A DNA stretch of 15,790 nucleotides, taken from assembly GCA_903970355.1 (NCBI GenBank), contig CAJCIF010000044.1, positions 1-15,790 on the forward strand, read 5' to 3'. Positions 1-6,890 of this stretch are shown here, piece by piece. Both the position numbers and the translations under genes were made by a program. The first letter of the stretch is position 1. Each line of letters begins with the position of its first letter. The DNA comes from Actinomycetota bacterium (GTDB taxonomy: Bacteria > Cyanobacteriota > Vampirovibrionia > Obscuribacterales > Obscuribacteraceae). The notes below the pieces were generated by a model, which searched no databases, was not told where the DNA came from, and worked only from the letters and a program-made list of their open reading frames with translations.

Positions 1-1
1 G

Positions 2-421
2 TTCCCCAAAGTTACCGGGCGAATGATGTCTGAGACATTGGGCAAGTGGCATTTCTGGCTAATGACGATTGGTTTCAATGGTACGTTTTTCGTCATGCAT
101 ATCCTCGGAGCTGTGGGCATGCCGCGTCGTGTTTGGACATATCCATTTGGACAGCCGCTTGTCTCCTCACTGAACTTTGTTTCGAGTCTCTTTGCATTTG
201 TGCTGGCAGGTTCCGTAGTGCTCTTTTTCTGGAACATGATTCAGAGCTTTTTCAAAGGCAAGATTGCCGGTCCCAATCCCTGGAATGCTTGGACGCTCGA
301 ATGGGCTACAAGTTCACCACCACATCCGGAAAATTTCGAGTTCGTTCCTCCGGTGCATAGCCGTCGTCCGCTCTGGGATCTCGCCCACCCAGAAGACATC
401 GGTAAGAAGAGGGGGCACTAA
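2..421 (+). CDS. ctaD: Cytochrome c oxidase subunit I, C-terminal end (5' truncated by window edge)
   Basis: This is the last 139 residues of the catalytic subunit of a heme-copper (A-type) oxidase, which reduces oxygen to water and pumps protons. The reading frame is open from base 2, so the ATG at 23 is internal. The visible start FPKVTGRMM, followed by LGKWHFWLMTIGFN, TFFVMHILG and GMPRRVWTY, is the hallmark run of helices X-XI in this family. One further membrane segment follows (about residues 58-82), then a hydrophilic tail ending in KKRGH. The heme and CuB ligand helices lie upstream of the window and cannot be checked. The subunit III start codon follows two bases after the stop, with a GAGGGG-type ribosome site inside the end of this gene, so the two are co-translated. 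Identification is secure; the exact oxidase subtype is not visible. Confidence 0.96.
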   Translation, partial: FPKVTGRMMSETLGKWHFWLMTIGFNGTFFVMHILGAVGMPRRVWTYPFGQPLVSSLNFVSSLFAFVLAGSVVLFFWNMIQSFFKGKIAGPNPWNAWTLEWATSSPPHPENFEFVPPVHSRRPLWDLAHPEDIGKKRGH

Positions 422-423
422 CA

Positions 424-981
424 ATGAAAGATCTACTGAAAGATCGCGCTGTATTAGCAATGGTTCTCTTCATCGCATCAGAGTCGGTATTCTTTCTGTT
501 GCTGGTTCTAGCCTATGTGAATTTCCACAAAACAACTGGAGCGACAGCCGCTGCTGTTTTGGATCCAATTAAGACCGGCTTGTTTTCAATTGCACTTCTC
601 TCAAGCAGTTTGACACTGTGGTTGGCTGAAGTCGCCCACAAAAAAGGAAAATTAGGGTTTGCAGTATGGATGGCAGTAACCATTCTTCTTGGTGGAATTT
701 TCCTAGCCGGTCAAGGAATGGAGTACGCCAATCTTATCCACGAGAAAATTACGATCAGCCGCGACTTATTCGGCAGCACGTTTTTCACTCTCACTGGTTT
801 CCACGGATTTCACGTTTTCATTGGACTTCTTTTGCTGTCTCTTTTATTCGGTCTTGCAGTATGGGGACGCAAGGAAGAACCATCAATGTCCGGCATTGCA
901 TCAATTGCTGTTTACTGGCACTTTGTTGATGCTGTCTGGATCGTCATCTTCTCCATTGTCTATCTCTGGAGATATGTATGA
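424..981 (+). CDS. ctaE: Cytochrome c oxidase subunit III, short five-helix form
   Basis: Structural subunit of the aa3/caa3-type oxidase in the cytoplasmic membrane; it packs against subunit I and supports stable proton pumping. The 185 residues hold five hydrophobic segments, near residues 9-31, 50-68, 77-97, 119-146 and 160-183. This matches the short bacterial form that lacks the first two helices of the seven-helix version. Diagnostic motifs are SESVFF (19-24, with the conserved Glu20), FHGFHVFIG (126-134) and YWHFVDAVW (164-172). The start ATG is preceded by AGAGGGG at a good distance. The 3' end overlaps the next gene by four bases (ATGA), so translation is likely coupled. Identification is secure from the motifs. 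Confidence 0.97.
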   Translation: MKDLLKDRAVLAMVLFIASESVFFLLLVLAYVNFHKTTGATAAAVLDPIKTGLFSIALLSSSLTLWLAEVAHKKGKLGFAVWMAVTILLGGIFLAGQGMEYANLIHEKITISRDLFGSTFFTLTGFHGFHVFIGLLLLSLLFGLAVWGRKEEPSMSGIASIAVYWHFVDAVWIVIFSIVYLWRYV

Positions 982-1790
982 CGCCAGCGTTGCTAGCACT
1001 TTTAACCGCATGGGATTTTGATCCGCAAGTCATAATTGGCTGCGTTGTACTTTCGGGATCCTACCTTTATTTTAGGCGCGCAAAGTTCGATGCGCAGTGC
1101 ATTTACTTCCTGCTCGGTATACTCACTCTATTTCTGGCACTGTGTTCACCAGTAGATGCAGTTGGGGAGGATTACCTTTTCAGCGTGCACATGGTGCAAC
1201 ATATGATGCTTGGGACAATTGCACCAGTTTTGCTCGTGGCCGGTATTCCTGAATCGTTCGTAAGAGCGTGGCTGAAAATACCATTCGTTGCGACTCTTGA
1301 ATGCATTTTGAGCTACCCGGTGCTCGCGCTCTTTGTCGCAAACGCCACCTTTTGGGTCTGGCATTTGCCGTATCTCTACAATCTCACCCTCGAAGATGAC
1401 ACCGTGCATATTTGCGAACATCTCATGTTCATTGTCACCGGCACAATGTTGTGGTGGCCAGTTTTCAAACCTATTCCCGAGACTCGCTTAAAGCCTATGT
1501 CAGCTTTGATCTATTTGGGATTGGCAGCCGCGATGTGCACCACTTTAGGTATCATCTTCACAGTTTCCGAAACACCATACTACGCTTGCTATGCCAACCC
1601 TTCCGATGATTTAGGTGCGCTAAAACTCATTCGTGAAGGCTGGGGGATGTCCCAGTTAGACGATCAAAAAATGGGTGGCGCAATCATGTGGGAACCTGCT
1701 GGCGCCATATTCTTGTGGGCAATAATGGTCGTCATGGTCGAATGGTTTAAAGAAGAGCAGCCCGGAGCTCTGGGAGAGAAGAATGTCTGA
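978..1790 (+). CDS. ctaG: CtaG-type cytochrome oxidase (caa3) assembly factor, membrane protein
   Basis: Multi-pass membrane protein of the CtaG_caa3 family. In Bacillus this family is needed to make active caa3 oxidase, probably by supplying copper. It is unrelated to the Cox11-type CtaG of proteobacteria. About seven hydrophobic segments span the 270 residues. Family motifs are HMVQHMMLGTIAPVLLVAGIP (starting at 71, with His71 and His75), FWVWHLPYLYN (125-135), VHICEHLMF (143-151, His144 and His148), LWWPV (158-162) and DQKMGGAIMWEPAG (229-242). The conserved histidines are candidate copper ligands. The start ATG has GGAG six bases upstream and overlaps the subunit III stop. The gene's place inside the oxidase operon supports an assembly role for this oxidase. 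Confidence 0.93.
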   Translation: MTPALLALLTAWDFDPQVIIGCVVLSGSYLYFRRAKFDAQCIYFLLGILTLFLALCSPVDAVGEDYLFSVHMVQHMMLGTIAPVLLVAGIPESFVRAWLKIPFVATLECILSYPVLALFVANATFWVWHLPYLYNLTLEDDTVHICEHLMFIVTGTMLWWPVFKPIPETRLKPMSALIYLGLAAAMCTTLGIIFTVSETPYYACYANPSDDLGALKLIREGWGMSQLDDQKMGGAIMWEPAGAIFLWAIMVVMVEWFKEEQPGALGEKNV

Positions 1791-2001
1791 AGAGATTGAA
1801 GACAAACACAAGAACCCTGAAGGACTGTCGCCGCCGTTGCCATTGAAGCTCTGCAGTCCATCTGTTTGGCCGGTCACAATGGCATTCGGCATTACTCTAT
1901 TTGCATTCGGAGTGGTAACCACCTGGATCATTTCTGTAGCAGGATTTGCAACTTTTCTACTTTCAGCATATGGATGGTTTGAGGACTTAAGACATGACTA
2001 A
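1783..2001 (+). CDS. Small two-helix membrane protein of the oxidase operon (subunit IV-like)
   Basis: A 72-residue protein with a charged N-terminus, a proline-rich linker (LSPPLPLKL) and two hydrophobic segments at about residues 27-44 and 46-64, ending YGWFEDLRHD. Small proteins of this shape, with a PV...G entry and a GW.E exit, are common beside bacterial cytochrome oxidase genes and are often called subunit IV-like. I cannot assign it to a named family with certainty. It overlaps ctaG by eight bases and the Rieske gene by eight bases. Its ATG has GGGAG six bases upstream. The tight overlaps make it a real gene, and an accessory or stabilising subunit of the oxidase or of a bc-oxidase supercomplex is the natural inference. 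Confidence 0.82.
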   Translation: MSEEIEDKHKNPEGLSPPLPLKLCSPSVWPVTMAFGITLFAFGVVTTWIISVAGFATFLLSAYGWFEDLRHD

Positions 2002-2533
2002 CGGCTGCGGTGGGCATAAATACCCAAATCCTTTGCCAGACTGGAAGAAGGTCTTTGTCAGTCGGGAAGAGTTTTTAAAAATGCTCAGTTTAGTTCTGGG
2101 CGGAGTTATCGGTGCAGTTGCCACCATTCCAGGTGTGGCATTTATGCTGAATTACTTGTTTGTTCCGAAAAAAATTGAATGGGTTAATGTTGGTCCGATC
2201 GAAAAATTCAAAGAACACGAAACAGTTGAAGTCGGCTTCCATGATCCGAACACACTTCCGTGGGACGGTGTAAGTGGTCACCGTTCAGCATGGCTGCGTC
2301 GACTTCCGGATGACAAATTCACAGCTTTTGCAACCAATTGCACGCACTTAGGATGCCCCGTTCGATGGGAGTCCAAGGCGGATCTCTTCTTATGCCCTTG
2401 CCATGGTGGTGTTTATTACAGTAACGGAGATGTGGCTGCCGGCCCCCCTCCGCAACCGTTGCACCAATATCCGGTTCGTATAGTTGACGGCGATGTCCAA
2501 TTGAAAGTTACTCCTGTACTCATTGAAAGTTAA
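1994..2533 (+). CDS. qcrA: Rieske iron-sulfur protein of the quinol:cytochrome c reductase
   Basis: Membrane-anchored 2Fe-2S protein that takes one electron from quinol at the Qo site and passes it to the c-type heme. An N-terminal hydrophobic anchor spans about residues 29-56, followed by a soluble domain. Cluster motifs are CTHLGC (116-121) and CPCHGG (134-139). Ligands would be Cys116, His118, Cys134 and His137; Cys121 and Cys136 would form the usual disulfide. GPPPQPL (150-156) is the typical proline loop. Just before the anchor is SREEFLK (23-29), which lines up with the Tat consensus S-R-R-x-F-L-K except that the second Arg is Glu. The start has GAGGA eight bases upstream and overlaps the preceding small gene. 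Position directly before the cytochrome b gene is usual for this complex. Confidence 0.96.
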   Translation: MTNGCGGHKYPNPLPDWKKVFVSREEFLKMLSLVLGGVIGAVATIPGVAFMLNYLFVPKKIEWVNVGPIEKFKEHETVEVGFHDPNTLPWDGVSGHRSAWLRRLPDDKFTAFATNCTHLGCPVRWESKADLFLCPCHGGVYYSNGDVAAGPPPQPLHQYPVRIVDGDVQLKVTPVLIES

Positions 2534-2542
2534 TCACCAGCC

Positions 2543-3937
2543 ATGATGGAATTGTTGAAAAAATTGGGCGCATGGCTTGAAGAGCGAACAGGTCTCTATG
2601 AGCCCATCATGCACATGCTGACGCACCTGGTACCACCTGGATCGAAGTGGTACTACGTCTTCGGCACAGCCATCATGACGTCATTCATCATTCAGGTAAT
2701 AACTGGTATCGCGCTGTCTACCTTGTATGTGCCGTCGGCAGGTCAGGCCTACATGACCGTGCAATACATAACGCACGAAGCACCATTCGGAAACCTCCTG
2801 CGAGCGATACATTACTTCGGCGCTTCAGCAATGATTCTGTTTGTGGGGTGCCACGCCATTCGTACTTATGTCATGGGCGCCTTCAAATATCCGCGTGAAC
2901 TCAACTGGCTTACAGGCGTAGCTCTGCTCTTCCTTACTGTTGCAATGGGATTTACAGGACAAGTTCTGCGCTGGGATCAAAACTCAGTCTGGACAATTGC
3001 AGTAGGAGCTGAACAAGCTCTCCGCGCACCATTCATTGGCCCTTATGCAGCTCAGATTCTGCTTTCCGGAACGTCGGTTGGAAGCGCCACACTGAGCCAC
3101 TTTTTCGCGTGTCACGTCTTTATATTTCCCGCCATCCTAATTTTAGCGATTGTATTGCACGTTTATTTGGTTCTTCATCACGGCATCTCTGAGCCACCGG
3201 TTGTTGGTGAACTGGTAGATCCCAAAACGTATAAAACAAAATACGAGGCCATGCTTAAGAAGGAAGGCAAGCCCTTCTGGCCAGATGCTGCATGGCGAGA
3301 CATTGTCTTTAGCACATTGGTTGTAATCGGCGTTGTAATTTGCGCGGTTGCATTTGGACCTCCGCAAGTTGACCGACCACCAGATCCATCTCTCGTAAAT
3401 GCACAACCCAAGCCTGACTGGTATCTCCTCTGGTATTTTGCGCTACTGGCGCTATTGCCGCACGCCGCAGAAGACTGGGTAATCTTAGGGTTTCCGATAT
3501 TCATCGTTCTAGGAATGCTTTCGGCACCCTTCATATCAAACAAAGGCGAACGCAGCCCCAAACGCAGGCCATGGGCGATGGCTATTGTGATCTTCGTTAT
3601 CACATTCGTAGGTGCTCTTACCGTTGCAGGTGTAACTGAACCCTGGACTCCTAACTTTGAAGCGAAAGCTCTCACACCGGAAATTATTGGTGCCAAGAGC
3701 GGACCTATCTTTGATGGTGCTCAAACCTTTGATACGAAAGGCTGTCTCTTCTGCCATACCATTTCTGGACACGGTGGCCAACGTGGTCCGGATTTGACCG
3801 ATGTCGGCAAACGACTAACCCACGAACAACTAACCATTCGAATCGTAAATGGTGGCTACAACATGCCGGCTTATGCAGGCAATATTTCCGCCAAAGAACT
3901 CGCCGATCTCACCACGTTTTTGGAGTCAAGAAAGTAA
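2543..3937 (+). CDS. Cytochrome b fused to a C-terminal monoheme cytochrome c
   Basis: Core of a quinol oxidising bc complex, 464 residues. Residues 1 to about 360 form a full-length cytochrome b (b6 plus subunit IV regions in one chain). Heme b ligands are His90/His104 and His191/His206. The second pair is 15 residues apart, as in cytochrome b6, rather than 14 as in mitochondrial bc1. The Qo motif is PDWY (291-294). After the last helix (about 345-364), a short linker leads to a single cytochrome c domain with CLFCH (401-405) and a likely axial Met441 in NMPAY. This domain would replace cytochrome c1 and could hand electrons straight to the oxidase encoded upstream. There are paired ATGs at 2543 and 2546, and no strong ribosome site is visible. 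It lies nine bases after the Rieske stop. Family is secure; menaquinol as substrate is an inference from the Qo motif. Confidence 0.95.
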   Translation: MMELLKKLGAWLEERTGLYEPIMHMLTHLVPPGSKWYYVFGTAIMTSFIIQVITGIALSTLYVPSAGQAYMTVQYITHEAPFGNLLRAIHYFGASAMILFVGCHAIRTYVMGAFKYPRELNWLTGVALLFLTVAMGFTGQVLRWDQNSVWTIAVGAEQALRAPFIGPYAAQILLSGTSVGSATLSHFFACHVFIFPAILILAIVLHVYLVLHHGISEPPVVGELVDPKTYKTKYEAMLKKEGKPFWPDAAWRDIVFSTLVVIGVVICAVAFGPPQVDRPPDPSLVNAQPKPDWYLLWYFALLALLPHAAEDWVILGFPIFIVLGMLSAPFISNKGERSPKRRPWAMAIVIFVITFVGALTVAGVTEPWTPNFEAKALTPEIIGAKSGPIFDGAQTFDTKGCLFCHTISGHGGQRGPDLTDVGKRLTHEQLTIRIVNGGYNMPAYAGNISAKELADLTTFLESRK

Positions 3938-4224
3938 TGAGCGCATTTGCAGTCTTTACACGCGAAAAAACGCTTGACCAGGCGGAAATGGATGAGTATA
4001 CGCGAAAGGTGAAAGCTACCTTCGCAGGTCACCAGATAAAAATTCACGCCGCATATGGACCTCAGGAGATGCTGGAAGGAGATCCAATTGAAGGGGCTGT
4101 CATAATAGAATTTCCAACTATGGCTGCGGCAAAGGCCTGGTACTACAGTCCTGCCTACCAGGAAGTCGTAAAGCACAGACACAAAGGTGCATCCTATCAA
4201 GCTTACATTGTAGAAGGCTTGTGA
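3937..4224 (+). CDS. DUF1330 family protein
   Basis: A 95-residue soluble protein with the features of the DUF1330 family (a small ferredoxin-like dimeric fold of unknown role). Seen here are AAYGPQEMLEGDPIEGAVIIEFPTM-like strand-loop-strand spacing (about residues 38-62), then AAKAWYYSPAYQEVVKHR (64-81), whose W-Y-x-S-x-x-Y-Q core is characteristic. Its ATG overlaps the cytochrome b-c stop (TAATG) and its stop overlaps the next start (GTGA), so it is translated together with both. GGAG lies 11 bases upstream. Why it sits in a respiratory operon is unknown. No catalytic residue can be named with confidence. Family call is good; function is open. Confidence 0.88.
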   Translation: MSAFAVFTREKTLDQAEMDEYTRKVKATFAGHQIKIHAAYGPQEMLEGDPIEGAVIIEFPTMAAAKAWYYSPAYQEVVKHRHKGASYQAYIVEGL

Positions 4225-4817
4225 CGAGGAAAGCATTTGTGAAAGTGCAAACGAAAAAGCAAGTTGTGCGTTGCGCTTGGTCTGAAGGCGACGAGCTTAT
4301 GCAGCAATACCATGATGAAGAATGGGGAGTGCCCAATTACGATAGCCAACAACTCTTTGAAAAACTGATGCTTGATGGCTTTCAAGCTGGGCTCTCTTGG
4401 CTAACTATCTTGCGTAAGCGCGAAGCTTTTCGAAAAGCGTTCAAGAATTTCGATCCGAAGAAAATGGCGAAATTGACTGAAGCAGATATCGAAAAGCTGA
4501 TGCAGAACGAAGGCATCATTCGATCGAGATCTAAAATTGAAGCCGCAAGAGGAAATGCGCAGGCTTACCTAAAAATGATGGAAGAGGGAGAAGATTTCTC
4601 CGATTTTGTTTGGAGCTTCGTGAAGCACAAACCCATTCAATACAATGGTCGTACAAGGTTGGCAAAATCACCAATTTCAGAGCAATTATCAAAGGAGCTA
4701 AAGCGCAGAGGTTTCAAGTTTGTCGGTCCAGTTATCGTCTATGCCTGGATGCAAGCCGTCGGCATGGTAAATGACCACAGCTCTGATTGCTACCGGCTTA
4801 AGGAGTGCCAGAGCTAG
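4221..4817 (+). CDS. tag: DNA-3-methyladenine glycosylase I (Tag)
   Basis: Base-excision repair enzyme that removes N3-methyladenine from alkylated DNA. Aligned to E. coli Tag with an offset of 14, the zinc snap is complete: Cys18, His31, His186 and Cys190. The binding pocket keeps Tyr30 and Trp60, in YHDEEWGVP and GFQAGLSW. DFVWSFV, RGFKFVG and MVNDH are further family blocks. The position of E. coli Glu38, which contacts the methylated base, is Asp52 here (LDGFQ); I believe this variant occurs in other bacterial Tag proteins. The GTG at 4221 overlaps the DUF1330 stop. An in-frame GTG at 4239, with GAGGAAA six bases upstream, is arguably the better start and would give 192 residues. It ends the respiratory operon. 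Identity is secure. Confidence 0.95.
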   Translation: MTRKAFVKVQTKKQVVRCAWSEGDELMQQYHDEEWGVPNYDSQQLFEKLMLDGFQAGLSWLTILRKREAFRKAFKNFDPKKMAKLTEADIEKLMQNEGIIRSRSKIEAARGNAQAYLKMMEEGEDFSDFVWSFVKHKPIQYNGRTRLAKSPISEQLSKELKRRGFKFVGPVIVYAWMQAVGMVNDHSSDCYRLKECQS

Positions 4818-4823
4818 CCTTGT

Positions 4824-5075
4824 TTAGACAAACTCCACTAGAGACTGAATAAAGAAACATTTTTCCTTTAGTCCGTCTTGGAATGTCGGTTTTGGCTCTA
4901 CCGCGTCTTCATCGGTCGGACTAAAATCCAGATTCGGTGAATCGATAACAGTAACGGATTCTGTGTGTGAATCTGTTAGTGAGACTGAATCGGTGAGACT
5001 GTCTGTTATAAGGGGAGGCCAATAGTCTTCTTCAATTTGCCGCAACACTTTCTGAAGTTCTAGAGTTATGTTCAT
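4824..5075 (-). CDS. Small acidic hypothetical protein with TDS-type repeats
   Basis: An 83-residue protein that I do not recognise. The N-terminus (MNITLELQKVLRQIEEDYWPPL) looks like a short amphipathic helix. It is followed by a low-complexity stretch at about residues 24-46, in which TDS, TES and IDS triplets recur every four to eight residues, and then an acidic and hydrophobic tail. There is no signal peptide or membrane segment. The main support for a real gene is a clear ribosome site: GGGAG eight bases before the ATG on the minus strand. It converges with tag, with only six bases between their ends. The Ser/Thr density could suit phosphorylation or a flexible linker, but nothing in the sequence proves that. 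A spurious ORF remains possible. Confidence 0.5.
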   Translation of the reverse strand: MNITLELQKVLRQIEEDYWPPLITDSLTDSVSLTDSHTESVTVIDSPNLDFSPTDEDAVEPKPTFQDGLKEKCFFIQSLVEFV

Positions 5076-5369
5076 TCGTTAATCTCCCGCCCCTAGCCGT
5101 CTTGGGATTCCTCGGCGAATAGCGGTAATGTTAGTGAGATGCCACTTTCTTGGCAACTATCCACTTTACGTGTCCGGTGCCAGTCCAGCCCGTTTTAGGC
5201 AGCCTGTTGCTCGACTTGATCCGTAAGCAGATTAAACTGCCAATTTTTTGTCACAAACTTCGGGCACAATCTGCCCATTCTTAGTAAACACTCACGTGAC
5301 ACAGGCGAGGACATTGCGTTTTCGCCCTGAGAAAACGCAAGTCTCAACACCTACCGAGAGGAAATAACA
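5076..5369. other. Intergenic region between two divergent genes
   Basis: These 294 bases separate the minus-strand gene ending at 5075 from the plus-strand gene starting at 5370, so promoters for both should lie here. I see no convincing coding frame or RNA gene. There is a small inverted repeat at 5262-5276 (GGGCA, five-base loop, TGCCC) and a perfect 10-bp hairpin at 5314-5340, listed separately. An 8-bp palindrome TCACGTGA lies at 5292-5299. No sigma-70 promoter with two good boxes could be picked out. The plus-strand gene has a ribosome site AGAGGA at 5357-5362, eight bases before its ATG. Confidence 0.6.
5314..5340 (+). promoter_or_regulatory. Perfect 10-bp inverted repeat in the leader of the 5370 gene
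   Basis: TTGCGTTTTC at 5314-5323 pairs perfectly with GAAAACGCAA at 5331-5340 around a seven-base loop. It sits 29 bases before the ATG at 5370 and about 16 bases before the ribosome site. No T-tract follows on either strand, so it does not look like an intrinsic terminator. It could be an operator for a dimeric repressor or an RNA stem-loop in the 5' leader that affects mRNA stability or translation. Confidence 0.5.
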
Positions 5370-5852
5370 ATGACTTTAGATGCAACGCACAAACTCGATG
5401 CCGCCAACATCAATTTCAATTCAAAAGAACTCACTCAAGTAAACGAAAATCTGTACCTTGCAGCTTATGGCGCACAACTACAACTGGGACCAGGAATAGA
5501 CATATTTAGAGAGTTTGCGAATATCAGCCATGGCAAATTCGCCCGTAGAGACGCAAAGGAAATTGAGGGCATTTACAACGATGCGAAGGAAGCACCAAAC
5601 GCAAATAAAGAGACCGTCGCACACGCTTTGAGAGAGCGTGCGGAAGAGCTGAACCGGAGACTGATTAAGGCAAATTCCGCTGAGAGAGTGGCAGTCGTTG
5701 TAGATAAAGGTAATGGATTCGATAATGGTTCTTATTCTTTTAAAGTCTATAAACAAGGTGCAACACCGGGATCAGAAGACGTAATTGGTTACGTCAAAAT
5801 CGGCAATCCTAAGAATCCCAATCAGCCGGTTGAAATTAAAACAACAAACTAG
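5370..5852 (+). CDS. Hypothetical soluble protein
   Basis: A 160-residue protein that matches no family I recognise. It has no signal peptide or membrane segment. Residues 1-50 are mixed. Residues 55-105 are rich in charged residues and predicted helical (KFARRDAKEIEGIYNDAKEA, then a run ending RERAEELNRRLIKANSAER). Residues 106-160 look like beta strands with turns (VAVVVDKGNG, YSFKVYKQG, VIGYVKIGNP). A helical front and small beta back could be a binding module, but no catalytic motif stands out. The start is well supported by AGAGGA eight bases upstream, and a hairpin lies just before it. It converges with the TIG-domain gene, with seven bases between stop codons. Confidence 0.75.
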   Translation: MTLDATHKLDAANINFNSKELTQVNENLYLAAYGAQLQLGPGIDIFREFANISHGKFARRDAKEIEGIYNDAKEAPNANKETVAHALRERAEELNRRLIKANSAERVAVVVDKGNGFDNGSYSFKVYKQGATPGSEDVIGYVKIGNPKNPNQPVEIKTTN

Positions 5853-5859
5853 AAAGCCT

Positions 5860-6849
5860 TCAGATACTTCTAGGATGGGGCAGTGAAGGCCCATGCGTTT
5901 CAACTGGACGTAGAAGAAATTCGCCTTTTGGTATCACTCGCTGATCCACGTGCAAATCGAGATTTCCGTCAGCCTTCATGCCCCGAACATATACAGCGAT
6001 ATCCACCCGCGTTGGAAAAACCATGTTGGGCACTATGACAGTGAGCCTGGTATCACTGGCTCGCGTCACGCGACCTGTGTGAGTTCCAAATTTCACTACA
6101 TTTTCGGAGAGAACTTTGGAGAAGCCCGTACCGGCTATAACCACAGGATGCTGAGGAGCTGTAGCAAGATGATCTATATCATTAAGTGTTGCAGCCCCTT
6201 TTAGCATAACTTTGAAGGGAGCGCTCGTCATCGAGTTGGCAGCAACAACTAAATCGTTCTTGCCTCCAGTTAAATTCGTTGGTGGTGTCAATTGAATTTC
6301 GTTGTTTTTTACGCTGATAACTTTCGCTGGTTTTCCGCCGATCGTAACCACCACACCCTTGGCGTTATCCGAAAAATTCATGCCGTGAACAACAACTTTG
6401 TCAGTGGGTTTAAAAGGATTTGGGGTGACACCAGATACGAGGATAGTCTCAGCCGCTAATTTCCACACCAATCTGGCGCCGGATGGACCATAACCTTGCA
6501 CTGTTATGGGAATGTCACCGGATTGCACGGTACCGCGAAGATCGCGAGAAAGTGTGGTGCCACTAAAGTCTTTAAATTCGGCGAATGGTTTTCGTGCCAG
6601 TTGAACATGAATGCCGGTCATTGGCTTCCGGCCATCCGCACCATTTGTGAACGTCAGTACTAACTGCCGGCTCTCCATGCCTTTCTTTATATGGAGACGA
6701 TCGTTCCACGTTTGCCAGGCACCGGTTCGAGCCACGAGTGGTTTCGATTCCTGAACGGTTACCAGAGCCGCTGACACAGGTATAGCTGCAGAAATGGCTA
6801 AGATTACGGCAAGTGAATTGCAAAGCGAAGCCAGTCTTTTTATACGCAT
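5860..6849 (-). CDS. Secreted protein with two IPT/TIG domains
   Basis: A 329-residue exported protein if started at the ATG at 6849. Residues 1-27 form a Sec signal peptide (MRIKRLASLCNS, a hydrophobic core, then PVSA before the cleavage point). Residues 28 to about 130 are a beta-rich region of unknown family. Two immunoglobulin-like IPT/TIG domains follow, at about 136-217 (GVTPNPFKPTDKVVVHGMNF, VTIGGKPAKV) and 222-301 (PVVIAGTGFS, VKFGTHTGRV, TVIVP). TIG domains usually act in surface or periplasmic binding and adhesion. The frame extends upstream to a TTG at 6882, but that start has no ribosome site and would spoil the signal peptide. It follows the 6891 gene closely on the same strand, so the two are probably co-transcribed. 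The ligand is unknown. Confidence 0.8.
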   Translation of the reverse strand: MRIKRLASLCNSLAVILAISAAIPVSAALVTVQESKPLVARTGAWQTWNDRLHIKKGMESRQLVLTFTNGADGRKPMTGIHVQLARKPFAEFKDFSGTTLSRDLRGTVQSGDIPITVQGYGPSGARLVWKLAAETILVSGVTPNPFKPTDKVVVHGMNFSDNAKGVVVTIGGKPAKVISVKNNEIQLTPPTNLTGGKNDLVVAANSMTSAPFKVMLKGAATLNDIDHLATAPQHPVVIAGTGFSKVLSENVVKFGTHTGRVTRASDTRLTVIVPNMVFPTRVDIAVYVRGMKADGNLDLHVDQRVIPKGEFLLRPVETHGPSLPHPRSI

Positions 6850-6890
6850 AATTTTCAAGAGCCTTGCTGAACCAACGCTCAAGTATAGCG

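Noticed and set aside
3178..3696. 172-residue minus-strand open frame inside the cytochrome b-c gene
   Set aside because: It is antisense to a clear, motif-rich coding sequence, and its own residues show no domain.
4826..4900. Possible intrinsic terminator after tag (AT-rich stretch with AGTC/GACT ends)
   Set aside because: The stem is imperfect and AT-rich, and it lies inside the small minus-strand gene.
5205..5250. Terminator formed by GGCAG...CTGCC followed by a T-run before the 5370 gene
   Set aside because: The loop would be about 30-40 bases with a five-pair stem, and no gene ends just upstream on the plus strand.
5856..5890. 7-bp inverted repeat (GCCTTCA...TGAAGGC) across the convergent stop codons, considered as a bidirectional terminator
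   Set aside because: The loop is 21 bases and no T-tract follows on either strand, so it is too weak to call.
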